Assembly (NCBI GenBank): GCA_016193385.1
Contig: JACPSF010000197.1
Span: 1 to 6,599, forward strand
Direction of reading: 5' to 3'
From: Deltaproteobacteria bacterium
GTDB lineage: Bacteria; Desulfobacterota_B; Binatia; UBA9968
DNA: 6,599 bases
Shown: positions 1 through 5,924 of the stretch, in pieces
Position numbering within the stretch: position 1 is the stretch's first letter
How the letters are laid out: each line of letters opens with the position of its first letter
The notes under the pieces: model-generated
The model's input: only the letters and a program-made list of their open reading frames with translations
Told to the model about the DNA's origin: nothing
Database searches by the model: none
Translations under genes and position numbers: made by a program

Positions 1-822
1 GCGCTGGCCGGTCAGCAGCATGCCGGCCATCTCGCCTAAAAGCAGGCGTAAGGCGAAGGCCGGGACGGGGGCCCATGAGGGCCGATGAAGAACCCGGCCG
101 AGGATGCGACAGAAATCCCGCATCGTTACGGGATTCGGGGCAGTGGCGTTCACCGCGCCGTGAGCGCCACTGTTCCCAAGCAAGGCGACGATCAATCCGA
201 CCTCATCCTCCAGGTGGATCCACGACATCCACTGCCGCCCTGAGCCCAGCGGGCCCCCCACAAAAAACTTAAAAGGAAGTGTCATTTTCGCCAACGCACC
301 GCCGCCTCTGCCCAGCACGATTCCGGTGCGAAGTCGGATGACGCGAAGCCCGTATCGCTCCGCCTTCCTCGCCTCGTCTTCCCATTCCACGCAGACGCGC
401 GCGAGGAAATCGCCCCCCGGGCCGGCTTCCTCCGCAAGCGACTCATCTCCATGAGGGCCGTAATAACCCACGGCCGAGCCATTGATCAGAACTTTGGGTT
501 TTTCTCCGGCCCTTTGGATAGCCGCGACGAGCGCCCGGGTTGTTTCCACCCGGCTTGAGCGTATCTTTTCCTTTTGTCTCCGGGTCCACCGCTTGGCAGG
601 AATCGGCTCGCCGGCTAAGTGGATCACGCCATCGGCGCCCTCGAGAGCCCGCTCCCACTCCCCGGCGGCCGGCGGGTCCCACCTCAACGATCGCTTATTT
701 GCAGCTGTCGTCCCGGGAGACGGGGCTCGGCTAAGAATAGAAAGCGAATGCCCCTCTCCCAAGAGTCGGGTACACAAGGCCGACCCGATAAAGCCGGTCC
801 CACCCGCGATCACCAACCTCAT
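1..822 (-). CDS. TIGR01777-family atypical SDR (NAD(P)-dependent epimerase-like), 3' end outside window
   Basis: Reading the minus strand from ATG at 822-820 gives 274 uninterrupted codons that run off the window at base 1. Seen: an N-terminal Rossmann motif GGTGFIG at residues 7-13, then HLAGEPI near residue 68, GSAVGYYG at 115-122, the HGDES stretch after it, and WMSWIHLEDE at about 198-207. All are hallmarks of the TIGR01777/YfcH/SDR39U1 family, which is usually about 300 residues, so roughly 25-30 residues of the C-terminal DUF1731-type region are missing. The classical SDR YxxxK is absent: four residues after Tyr121 there is Gly, and after Tyr120 there is His. That is usual for this atypical-SDR group, whose substrate is unknown in most bacteria. 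A GTGGAG ribosome-binding site 8 nt upstream supports the start. It is divergent from the ketosynthase gene. Family assignment is firm; the reaction is not known. Confidence 0.93.
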   Translation of the reverse strand, partial: MRLVIAGGTGFIGSALCTRLLGEGHSLSILSRAPSPGTTAANKRSLRWDPPAAGEWERALEGADGVIHLAGEPIPAKRWTRRQKEKIRSSRVETTRALVAAIQRAGEKPKVLINGSAVGYYGPHGDESLAEEAGPGGDFLARVCVEWEDEARKAERYGLRVIRLRTGIVLGRGGGALAKMTLPFKFFVGGPLGSGRQWMSWIHLEDEVGLIVALLGNSGAHGAVNATAPNPVTMRDFCRILGRVLHRPSWAPVPAFALRLLLGEMAGMLLTGQR

Positions 823-830
823 GCAACTAA

Positions 831-836
831 CTCCAC
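831..836 (-). promoter_or_regulatory. Ribosome binding site of the epimerase-like gene
   Basis: Read on the minus strand the bases are GTGGAG, with GGAG 8 nt from the ATG at 822-820. This is a good Shine-Dalgarno spacing and fixes the start of the minus-strand gene. Confidence 0.7.
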
Positions 837-855
837 TACGCGCCTTATCTTAACT

Positions 856-862
856 AAAAGGG
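856..862 (+). promoter_or_regulatory. Possible ribosome binding site of the ketosynthase gene
   Basis: AAAAGGG lies 11 nt before ATG 874. It is a purine-rich, Shine-Dalgarno-like run with a slightly long spacer. The alternative ATG at 916 has nothing better than CGGTG upstream, which is the reason for preferring 874. Confidence 0.4.
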
Positions 863-873
863 TTCCGAGTGCT

Positions 874-2223
874 ATGGTGAACGAGATCAAACTATTTCTT
901 AATCTCGGTGTCAACATGAACGAAAACGGTAAAAGAGTCTCGAAACGGAGAGTCGTGGTTAGCGGGATCGGCGTGATGAGCCCCAACGGCGTCGGGGTAA
1001 AGAACTTCTGGCAAGCCACGCGCGACGGGGTCAGCGGAGTCGATACGATCACCCTCTTCAATCCCGAAAACCTCCCTTGTCAGATAGCCGGCGAGGTCAA
1101 GGGGTTTCAAGCCGCGGACTACCTCGAGCCTAAAGCGCTCAAGCGCGTGGCGCGCGCCGCGCCGCTGGCCATTGCAGCGACCGCGGAGGCGCTCCGGTCC
1201 GCCCGGGTCGATGCGGCGGCCATAAGTCTGGAGGAGAAACGCTCGTGGGGAGTGATCCTCGGAAGCGGCGGGGGCGCGCCGGACTTCGTCGAGGAACAGT
1301 ACCGGCTCTATTTCACGAATCAGCTTAAAAAGGCCAGCGCCTACAACATCTCCGGCTCGACCATCGGCAGCCTCTCCAGCGAGATCTCCCTTTACTTCGA
1401 CCTGAGGGGACCGAGCCACGTGATCACCACCGGCTGCACCAGCTCCACGGACGCCATGGGATACGCGTTCAACATGATCCGCTTCGGTTTGGCCGATCAC
1501 CTCATCACGGGCGGCGTGGATGCGACGATCACGCCGGCGATCATGCAGGGTTTTTCCATCATGCGGGTCATCTCATCCTCGCGCAACCGGGAACCCCAGC
1601 GCGCGTCGCGACCGTTCGATCGCGGCAGGGATGGGTTTGTTCTCGGGGAAGGGGCATGGATCGTGATCCTCGAGGAGATGGAGCATGCCCTCCTACGCGG
1701 GGCACCGATCTACGGCGAGGTTCTAGGCTACAGTTCCACCTGCGACGCTTACCACATGGTGCGCCTGGACCCGAGCGGCGAGGAGCCGGCGCGGGCCATG
1801 GCCCTCGCCATCCAGGACGCAGGGCTCGCCAAAGACGAAGTTGGCTACATCGCGCTTCACGGCACCTCCACGGTCCTAAACGATAAGACCGAAACCCTGG
1901 CGATTCGCCTCTGCTTCGGCCGCAGGGCCTACGACATCCCCATGAGCTCCATCAAGTCGATGATCGGCCACCCCCAAGGAGCCTCAGGGGCGGCCGGAGT
2001 CGTGGCCACGATCCTCGCCATGAACGATAGCTTTCTCCCGCCGACCATCAATTACGAAGAGGCCGACCCCGATTGCGATTTGAACTACATCCCGAATCGA
2101 GGTCTGATCCGGGAAGCTGAGATAGCGCTGTGCAACTGCATCGCCTTCGGCTCCAAGAACTCCGCCCTGGTGGTTTCCCGCAGCAATGGCTCGGCCGTGA
2201 GCTCGCCGTCGAACGGAAGATGA
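874..2223 (+). CDS. FabF-like beta-ketoacyl-ACP synthase (condensing enzyme), divergent clade
   Basis: A 449-residue thiolase-fold condensing enzyme that would perform decarboxylative Claisen condensation of acyl and malonyl-ACP groups. The N-terminal strand RRVVVSGIGVMSPNG matches KAS II (FabF) enzymes. The Cys-His-His triad is complete: Cys188 in TTGCTSSTDAMG, His329 in LHGTST and His366 in MIGHPQGASGA, with the supporting Lys361 in SIKSM. Departures from ordinary FabF are GCTSSTDAMG around the nucleophile and AFGSKN in place of the glycine loop GFGGTN near the C-terminus. Length is close to FabF (about 412) with an N-terminal extension. The start is uncertain: ATG 874 has an AAAAGGG upstream, while ATG 916 would give 435 residues beginning MNENGKR. 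The open frame continues upstream to 619, but that part overlaps the opposite-strand epimerase and is not credible. It is first in an overlapping cassette with methyltransferase and flavoprotein genes, so a specialised-lipid or polyketide role is more likely than housekeeping fatty-acid synthesis. Membership is firm; the substrate is unknown. Confidence 0.94.
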   Translation: MVNEIKLFLNLGVNMNENGKRVSKRRVVVSGIGVMSPNGVGVKNFWQATRDGVSGVDTITLFNPENLPCQIAGEVKGFQAADYLEPKALKRVARAAPLAIAATAEALRSARVDAAAISLEEKRSWGVILGSGGGAPDFVEEQYRLYFTNQLKKASAYNISGSTIGSLSSEISLYFDLRGPSHVITTGCTSSTDAMGYAFNMIRFGLADHLITGGVDATITPAIMQGFSIMRVISSSRNREPQRASRPFDRGRDGFVLGEGAWIVILEEMEHALLRGAPIYGEVLGYSSTCDAYHMVRLDPSGEEPARAMALAIQDAGLAKDEVGYIALHGTSTVLNDKTETLAIRLCFGRRAYDIPMSSIKSMIGHPQGASGAAGVVATILAMNDSFLPPTINYEEADPDCDLNYIPNRGLIREAEIALCNCIAFGSKNSALVVSRSNGSAVSSPSNGR

Positions 2224-2984
2224 AGCGGAGCCTGGCAAAAGAGTTGATGGATCTTCCGGGAAATCCCCCGCACGTGTTGGAGGAAGATCTCAGAAACCTT
2301 CGCACCCTCAACCGCTATCTTGGCGGTTACCGAACCGTGCTGTGGGGGCTGGAGCGTCTGCTGGAGCGCAAGCGATCCGGTAACTTCTCGCTTCTCGATG
2401 CCGGGACGGGGGGTGGCGACCTCCCTCACGCCATTGTCGCCTGGAGCAGGCAGCGGGGCTTAACCGTAAGGGTGGCTGCGATCGAGCCCAACCCGCTAAC
2501 CGTAGCTCTGGCCCGCCGCCAAACGCTCGCTTGTCCAGAGATCTTTGTCGTTCGCGGGGACGGTTTTCACCCCCCGTTTCCCCCTTCGTCATTCGATTTT
2601 GTTCTGACCTCGCAAGTACTGCACCACTTTGCCGAGGAGGAGATCATCGAGCTTCTTCGCTGCTGGTCCGGCTTGGCCCGTTGTGCGCTGTTGGTGAGCG
2701 ATCTTATCCGCCATCCGCTGGCCTACTGGGGAGTTTTTTTTCTCACCCGGCTCTTCACGCACAACCCGATGACCCGCACCGACGCCCCGCTCTCGGTGCG
2801 CCGGGCTTTCACAATGGCCGAGTGGCGGGAGCTTTTCCAACGGGCCGGAATCGGCCCTTTCCGCCTGTTTCCCTTTTTTCCATTCCGCTTTCTTGCGGTC
2901 TTTCCCCGGGAGGAGTGTTCCGAGAGGGCGAGGCTGAAGGCCGCGGACGCAGGAGCGTGCAGATTCCGTCAGGCCCTGCCGTGA
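2220..2984 (+). CDS. Class I SAM-dependent methyltransferase
   Basis: A 254-residue Rossmann-type methyltransferase. Motif I is LLDAGTGGGD at residues 58-67, the acidic motif II residue is Glu89 in AIEPNP, and a GDGFHPPF segment at 113-120 leads into FDFVLTSQVLHHF at 125-137 (motifs II/III of UbiE/Methyltransf_11-type enzymes). The N-terminal KELMDLPGNPP and the later RTDAPLSVRRAFTMAEW (186-202) look like those of small-molecule methyltransferases found beside ketosynthases and flavoproteins. The C-terminal part is rich in Phe and Pro (FRLFPFFPFRF, about 214-224), which could favour a lipid acceptor or membrane contact; this is inference. ATG 2220 overlaps the ketosynthase stop in an ATGA junction, implying translational coupling. 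A GGAAG directly abuts it and is too close to act as a normal binding site. A later in-frame ATG at 2247 would remove part of the KELMD lead, so 2220 is preferred. O-, N- or C-methylation cannot be decided. Confidence 0.92.
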   Translation: MKRSLAKELMDLPGNPPHVLEEDLRNLRTLNRYLGGYRTVLWGLERLLERKRSGNFSLLDAGTGGGDLPHAIVAWSRQRGLTVRVAAIEPNPLTVALARRQTLACPEIFVVRGDGFHPPFPPSSFDFVLTSQVLHHFAEEEIIELLRCWSGLARCALLVSDLIRHPLAYWGVFFLTRLFTHNPMTRTDAPLSVRRAFTMAEWRELFQRAGIGPFRLFPFFPFRFLAVFPREECSERARLKAADAGACRFRQALP

Positions 2985-4147
2985 AGCGCTTTGATGTCGC
3001 GGTCGTGGGGGCCGGCCCTGCCGGCTCTTCTACCGCCATTTCACTCGCCAGCAAGGGCCATTCCGTGATCGTTTTCGATAAGCATCTCTTCCCGCGCGAA
3101 AAGCTCTGCGGCGATTTTTTGAGCCCCCTCACCCGACCCCTCCTCGAGCGCCTGGGTGTGATGGAGGAAATCCTTACTTTGAAACCACATGTGGTCACCG
3201 CCTTTCGCATTTCAAGTCCGTCAGGAACAGCGGTAACTTGCCCTTTCCCCTCGCGGATGGGGCAACCACTTTTCGGTCTGGGACTGCGCCGACTTCACCT
3301 GGATGACATCCTGCTGAGGCGAGCAGCGAAAGAAGGAGCTGTCATCCGAACCGGATGCCGCGTCGGAGCCATCGAAAGGGAAGAAGATGGGTGGCGCATA
3401 ACGGTTCAAAGCCCGACGAGCGAAGAGCGTTGGCGGGCAGCGCTGCTCGTCGGGGCCGATGGCCGGAACTCCTGGGTGGCTCACCGGCTAGGCTTAAACG
3501 ATCGTCTCGAAAAATCCGGCGCCGCGGTCGCTCTGCAGCTTCATTTGCAGGGCGCTAAAGGCATCGGGAATGAGGTTCAGATTCACCTTTTTCCTGGAGG
3601 CTATGCCGGGCTCGTTAATCTGGGCGGAGGGATAACCAACCTCTGCCTGGCCACGGAGCGAGCGCAGCTAAAAAAAAGTAATTCAGTTGACGCACTTTTC
3701 GGGGACTGCTTGTACAGAAACCCCAACCTCCGAGAAGCGCTTGAGCAGACCGAGATTGTCGGAAGCGTCCGCTCTGCCTATCCGGTCTATTTTTCCCCGC
3801 GTCGCTCTTACGGGTCGGGTTTCCTGCTGGTTGGAGATGCGGCCCGGGTCACTGAACCGGTGACCGGCGAGGGAGTCTATTTTGCCTTGAAAGCCGGCGA
3901 ATTAGCGGCTGAGGCCGCGAGTCTGGCCTTCAGCCGAGGAGATCTGTCCGCTCGCCAGCTCTCCGCCTACGATCGTGAGTGTCGTAAGGCTTTCTCCCGC
4001 CGTCTGAGGATGAATCGCGGGATCCGTGTGCTGATCTATCGCCCTTCCTTGCTGACTGCTTTGATACGACTCTCTTCCATGACCTCTGTCCCCATCGGCC
4101 CGCTGGTGAATTACGTCTGCCATACCGAGGCTCTACTACAGCGATAA
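2981..4147 (+). CDS. FAD-dependent oxidoreductase, geranylgeranyl reductase / FixC-like family
   Basis: A 388-residue flavoprotein of the PHBH/GGR fold (COG0644-like). The dinucleotide-binding GAGPAGS is at residues 10-16 right after FDVAVV. FPREKLCGD at 37-45 is the conserved loop of GGR/halogenase-like relatives. A DG motif (GADGRN) is at 158-163, and the second FAD contact GDAARVTEPVTGEG starts at 285. It may hydroxylate an aromatic ring or reduce double bonds; the sequence does not decide which. No halogenase-type WxWxIP motif is seen. The start is GTG 2981, which overlaps the methyltransferase stop (GTGA), with only a weak AGG 7 nt upstream, so translation is probably coupled. The open frame extends back to 2531 but is covered by the methyltransferase gene, and the Rossmann strand begins just after GTG 2981. 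Last gene of the cassette, presumably acting on the product of the other two. Confidence 0.92.
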   Translation: MKRFDVAVVGAGPAGSSTAISLASKGHSVIVFDKHLFPREKLCGDFLSPLTRPLLERLGVMEEILTLKPHVVTAFRISSPSGTAVTCPFPSRMGQPLFGLGLRRLHLDDILLRRAAKEGAVIRTGCRVGAIEREEDGWRITVQSPTSEERWRAALLVGADGRNSWVAHRLGLNDRLEKSGAAVALQLHLQGAKGIGNEVQIHLFPGGYAGLVNLGGGITNLCLATERAQLKKSNSVDALFGDCLYRNPNLREALEQTEIVGSVRSAYPVYFSPRRSYGSGFLLVGDAARVTEPVTGEGVYFALKAGELAAEAASLAFSRGDLSARQLSAYDRECRKAFSRRLRMNRGIRVLIYRPSLLTALIRLSSMTSVPIGPLVNYVCHTEALLQR

Positions 4148-4156
4148 ACTTTTCCC

Positions 4157-4184
4157 TTGTTATTGAGTCAGAAGCGAATAGAAT
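4157..4184 (+). promoter_or_regulatory. Candidate sigma-70 promoter before the ThyX-like gene
   Basis: TTGTTA (4157-4162) and TAGAAT (4179-4184) are separated by 16 bp. The -10 hexamer matches the consensus at five of six positions and the -35 at four. They lie in a conspicuously AT-rich stretch of an otherwise GC-rich region, about 27 nt upstream of the likely coding start once a transcription start near 4191 is assumed. An alternative pair is TTGAGT (4163-4168) with TATGAA (4185-4190). This suggests the ThyX-like gene is transcribed separately from the cassette upstream; no terminator hairpin is visible in the gap. Confidence 0.4.
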
Positions 4185-4201
4185 TATGAATTTAGATTGC
4201 T

Positions 4202-4206
4202 GGAGG
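4202..4206 (+). promoter_or_regulatory. Ribosome binding site of the ThyX-like gene
   Basis: GGAGG, a near-perfect Shine-Dalgarno, lies 11 nt before ATG 4218 and 8 nt before the in-frame TTG 4215. Its position rules out the upstream in-frame TTG at 4197, since the site would then be inside the coding sequence. Confidence 0.65.
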
Positions 4207-4217
4207 CCATTGGCTTG

Positions 4218-5882
4218 ATGAGCGAGAAGTTTACCGCAACTGAGGAAAAAAATCTTAGCCCATTCTTTACCAATCTTAACGAGCCAGTCTTTGGACTCAA
4301 ACTACCCCAGGAGGTCGCCGGGGCGCTCTTCTCCCGCTACAGCCGCTCGACCAAAAGCTTGCGCCGGACTTTTCTCGATGAGTTTCTCGGCGATCCGGAG
4401 CTGGCGCTCAAGGAGCTGCTCGGAGGAGAGCAGCTCCAAGGCGATCAGAGCCTCGCTATCAAAAAGGCCCGGGCGTTTTATGATCGCGTTCTGGTCGGCT
4501 ACGGCGACGACTCGGTGGCGCAGCTCGGGGGGGCCCACATCGCCTGCGAAAACATATCCAACGTGGCGGCCAATCTCCTGGAGGACGCGCGGATCGGGAT
4601 CGCCCCCCTGGAAAAATCGACGCGCTACGTACGCTTCGATCAAAAGGATGAAAACGGCGATTACCTCTTCTACCGAGAGCCCAAGATCATGACTTCGCCG
4701 TATGCGACGGCCTACCTCGAAGTAATGAACCTCCTCTTCGAGACTTACTCGCGCCAGCTCGACCCCATGATCGAATCCGTCAAGCGCTCGCTGCCGATCG
4801 AAGAGATCGAGTTGAGGGACCCTCAAACCGGCGGCTCGCTAAGCTACGCGGCTGCGCTAAGAGACGAGAAGCTCAAACGGTGGGCGGAGAGCGCCTATCG
4901 CGCGACCGTGCGCGCACAGGCCTGCGACGTCCTGCGCGGCTATCTGCCTGCGGCGACGCTGACCAATGTCGGCCTCTTCGGCGTCGGCCAGGCCTTCGAG
5001 CATCTCCTCACGAAGCTTTACTCCCATGAGCTCATGGAGGCCAAAAACCTTGCGGCAACAATCCATCGGGAGCTTGACAAGCTCATTCCCTCTTTTGTCA
5101 AGCGCGCGCGCCCCAGCGACTATCTGGCGGAGACCTTCAGCGCAACCCGCACCCTCACCGCCACGCTCGTATCGGAACCGCCGACCGAAACCCGCGACGC
5201 CGTCGCGCTGGTCAACTACGACCCGAAGGCGGAGGAGAACGTCATCGCCGCCATCCTCTATCCGCAATCAAGCCATCCCCTGGAACAGCTAAAACGGCTC
5301 GCAGCGAAGCTATCTCACGAGGAGCGCACGAGAATTCTGGACGAATACCTCAAGCGGCGGCGACACCGCCGGGACAAGCCCGGAAGGGCCCTGGAGCAGG
5401 TCGATTACACCTTTGATATTCTCGGAAACCTCGGACTCTATCGCGATCTGCACCGCCACAGAATCCTCACCCAGGAGAGGCAGGATTTCACGACAGTGCA
5501 CGGTTATGACACTCCCAGAGAAATCATCGAGGCGGGATTCAAAGCCGAATTCGATCGCTGCATGGAGAGGGCCGCAGAGATGTATGAAAAGATCCGCCGC
5601 GATCTTCCCGTGGAGGCCCAGTACGTGGTGCCGTTCGCTTTTAAAATCAGATGGTATATGAAGATGAACCTCCGTGAGGCCGTTCACATCGGCGAACTCC
5701 GCACGATGCCCCAGGGCCATCCGGATTATCGCTTCATCGTTCAGGAGATGTGGCGCAAGATTCAAAAGGTTCATCCGACGCTGGCGGAGTGCGCGAAGTT
5801 TATAGACTCGAAAACCTACCGCCTCGGGCGCCTGCAATCCGAGCTGCGCAGCGAGTACAAGAAATCCGCTTTGCCCAAATGA
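4218..5882 (+). CDS. Double-domain ThyX-like (FAD-dependent thymidylate synthase family) protein
   Basis: At 554 residues this is about twice the usual ThyX length (about 220-250). The C-terminal half (about 329-540) matches the family in order: VALVNYDP at the start, ALEQVDYTFDI corresponding to the SVLEHA...F segment, RHR at 413-415, MNLREAVH at 483-490, LRT with Arg495, and a final Arg505 at the place of the AQxEIR arginine. The N-terminal half (about 25-300) carries a weaker copy: RYSRSTKSLRR, GYGDDSVAQ around Ser99, DAR where RHR is expected, and KSTRY at 133-137. Canonical ThyX methylates dUMP to dTMP using FAD, NADPH and methylene-tetrahydrofolate. Here the RHRx7S signature is intact in neither half, because RHR is followed by Asp423 instead of Ser. 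Thymidylate synthesis is therefore possible but unproven. Start at ATG 4218 is chosen for the GGAGG upstream; TTG 4215 is an alternative. It may share a transcript with the transporter 42 bp downstream. Confidence 0.88.
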   Translation: MSEKFTATEEKNLSPFFTNLNEPVFGLKLPQEVAGALFSRYSRSTKSLRRTFLDEFLGDPELALKELLGGEQLQGDQSLAIKKARAFYDRVLVGYGDDSVAQLGGAHIACENISNVAANLLEDARIGIAPLEKSTRYVRFDQKDENGDYLFYREPKIMTSPYATAYLEVMNLLFETYSRQLDPMIESVKRSLPIEEIELRDPQTGGSLSYAAALRDEKLKRWAESAYRATVRAQACDVLRGYLPAATLTNVGLFGVGQAFEHLLTKLYSHELMEAKNLAATIHRELDKLIPSFVKRARPSDYLAETFSATRTLTATLVSEPPTETRDAVALVNYDPKAEENVIAAILYPQSSHPLEQLKRLAAKLSHEERTRILDEYLKRRRHRRDKPGRALEQVDYTFDILGNLGLYRDLHRHRILTQERQDFTTVHGYDTPREIIEAGFKAEFDRCMERAAEMYEKIRRDLPVEAQYVVPFAFKIRWYMKMNLREAVHIGELRTMPQGHPDYRFIVQEMWRKIQKVHPTLAECAKFIDSKTYRLGRLQSELRSEYKKSALPK

Positions 5883-5924
5883 TGAAGTGCCGGGCATGAT
5901 GACGCCTTTTCCCGCCGCTTGCAT
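5883..5924 (+). other. Short gap between ThyX-like and transporter genes
   Basis: This 42-bp gap has no recognisable terminator hairpin, promoter or Shine-Dalgarno. ATG triplets at 5882, 5896 and 5899 are out of frame with the transporter, and a TGA at 5883-5885 closes the transporter frame upstream, so ATG 5925 (or the in-frame TTG 5919) is the only credible start. The spacing allows co-transcription with the ThyX-like gene. Confidence 0.45.

Larger units (their letters stand above)
823..873. promoter_or_regulatory. Divergent intergenic spacer, presumed promoters in both directions
   Basis: Only 51 bp (93 bp if the ketosynthase starts at 916) separates two genes transcribed away from each other, so control elements for both must lie here or inside the 5' ends of the genes. 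It is more AT-rich than its surroundings around 845-860. I see only weak -10-like hexamers (TATCTT at 846-851 on plus; TAAGAT over 852-847 on minus) and no matching -35 boxes. No specific promoter can be called. Confidence 0.4.

Noticed and set aside
619..873. Upstream extension of the ketosynthase frame to ATG 619
   Set aside because: It would overlap about 200 bp of the well-supported epimerase gene on the other strand, and the translation has no similarity to ketosynthase N-termini.
892..1500. Open frame of 202 codons on the minus strand
   Set aside because: Lies entirely antisense to the ketosynthase, shows no recognisable motif, and is the kind of long shadow frame GC-rich DNA produces.
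2130..2219. Earlier ATG (2130) for the methyltransferase
   Set aside because: Would overlap the conserved C-terminal AFGSKN region of the ketosynthase; the ATGA junction at 2220 gives a family-like N-terminus.
2531..2980. Upstream extension of the flavoprotein frame
   Set aside because: Covered by the methyltransferase coding sequence; the conserved FAD-binding strand starts directly after GTG 2981.
4100..4200. Rho-independent terminator after the flavoprotein gene
   Set aside because: I looked for a GC stem followed by a T run and found none; the short T runs near 4150 have no stem before them.
4302..5267. Two minus-strand open frames (4302-4826 and 4857-5267)
   Set aside because: Antisense to the ThyX-like gene with low-information composition; shadows.
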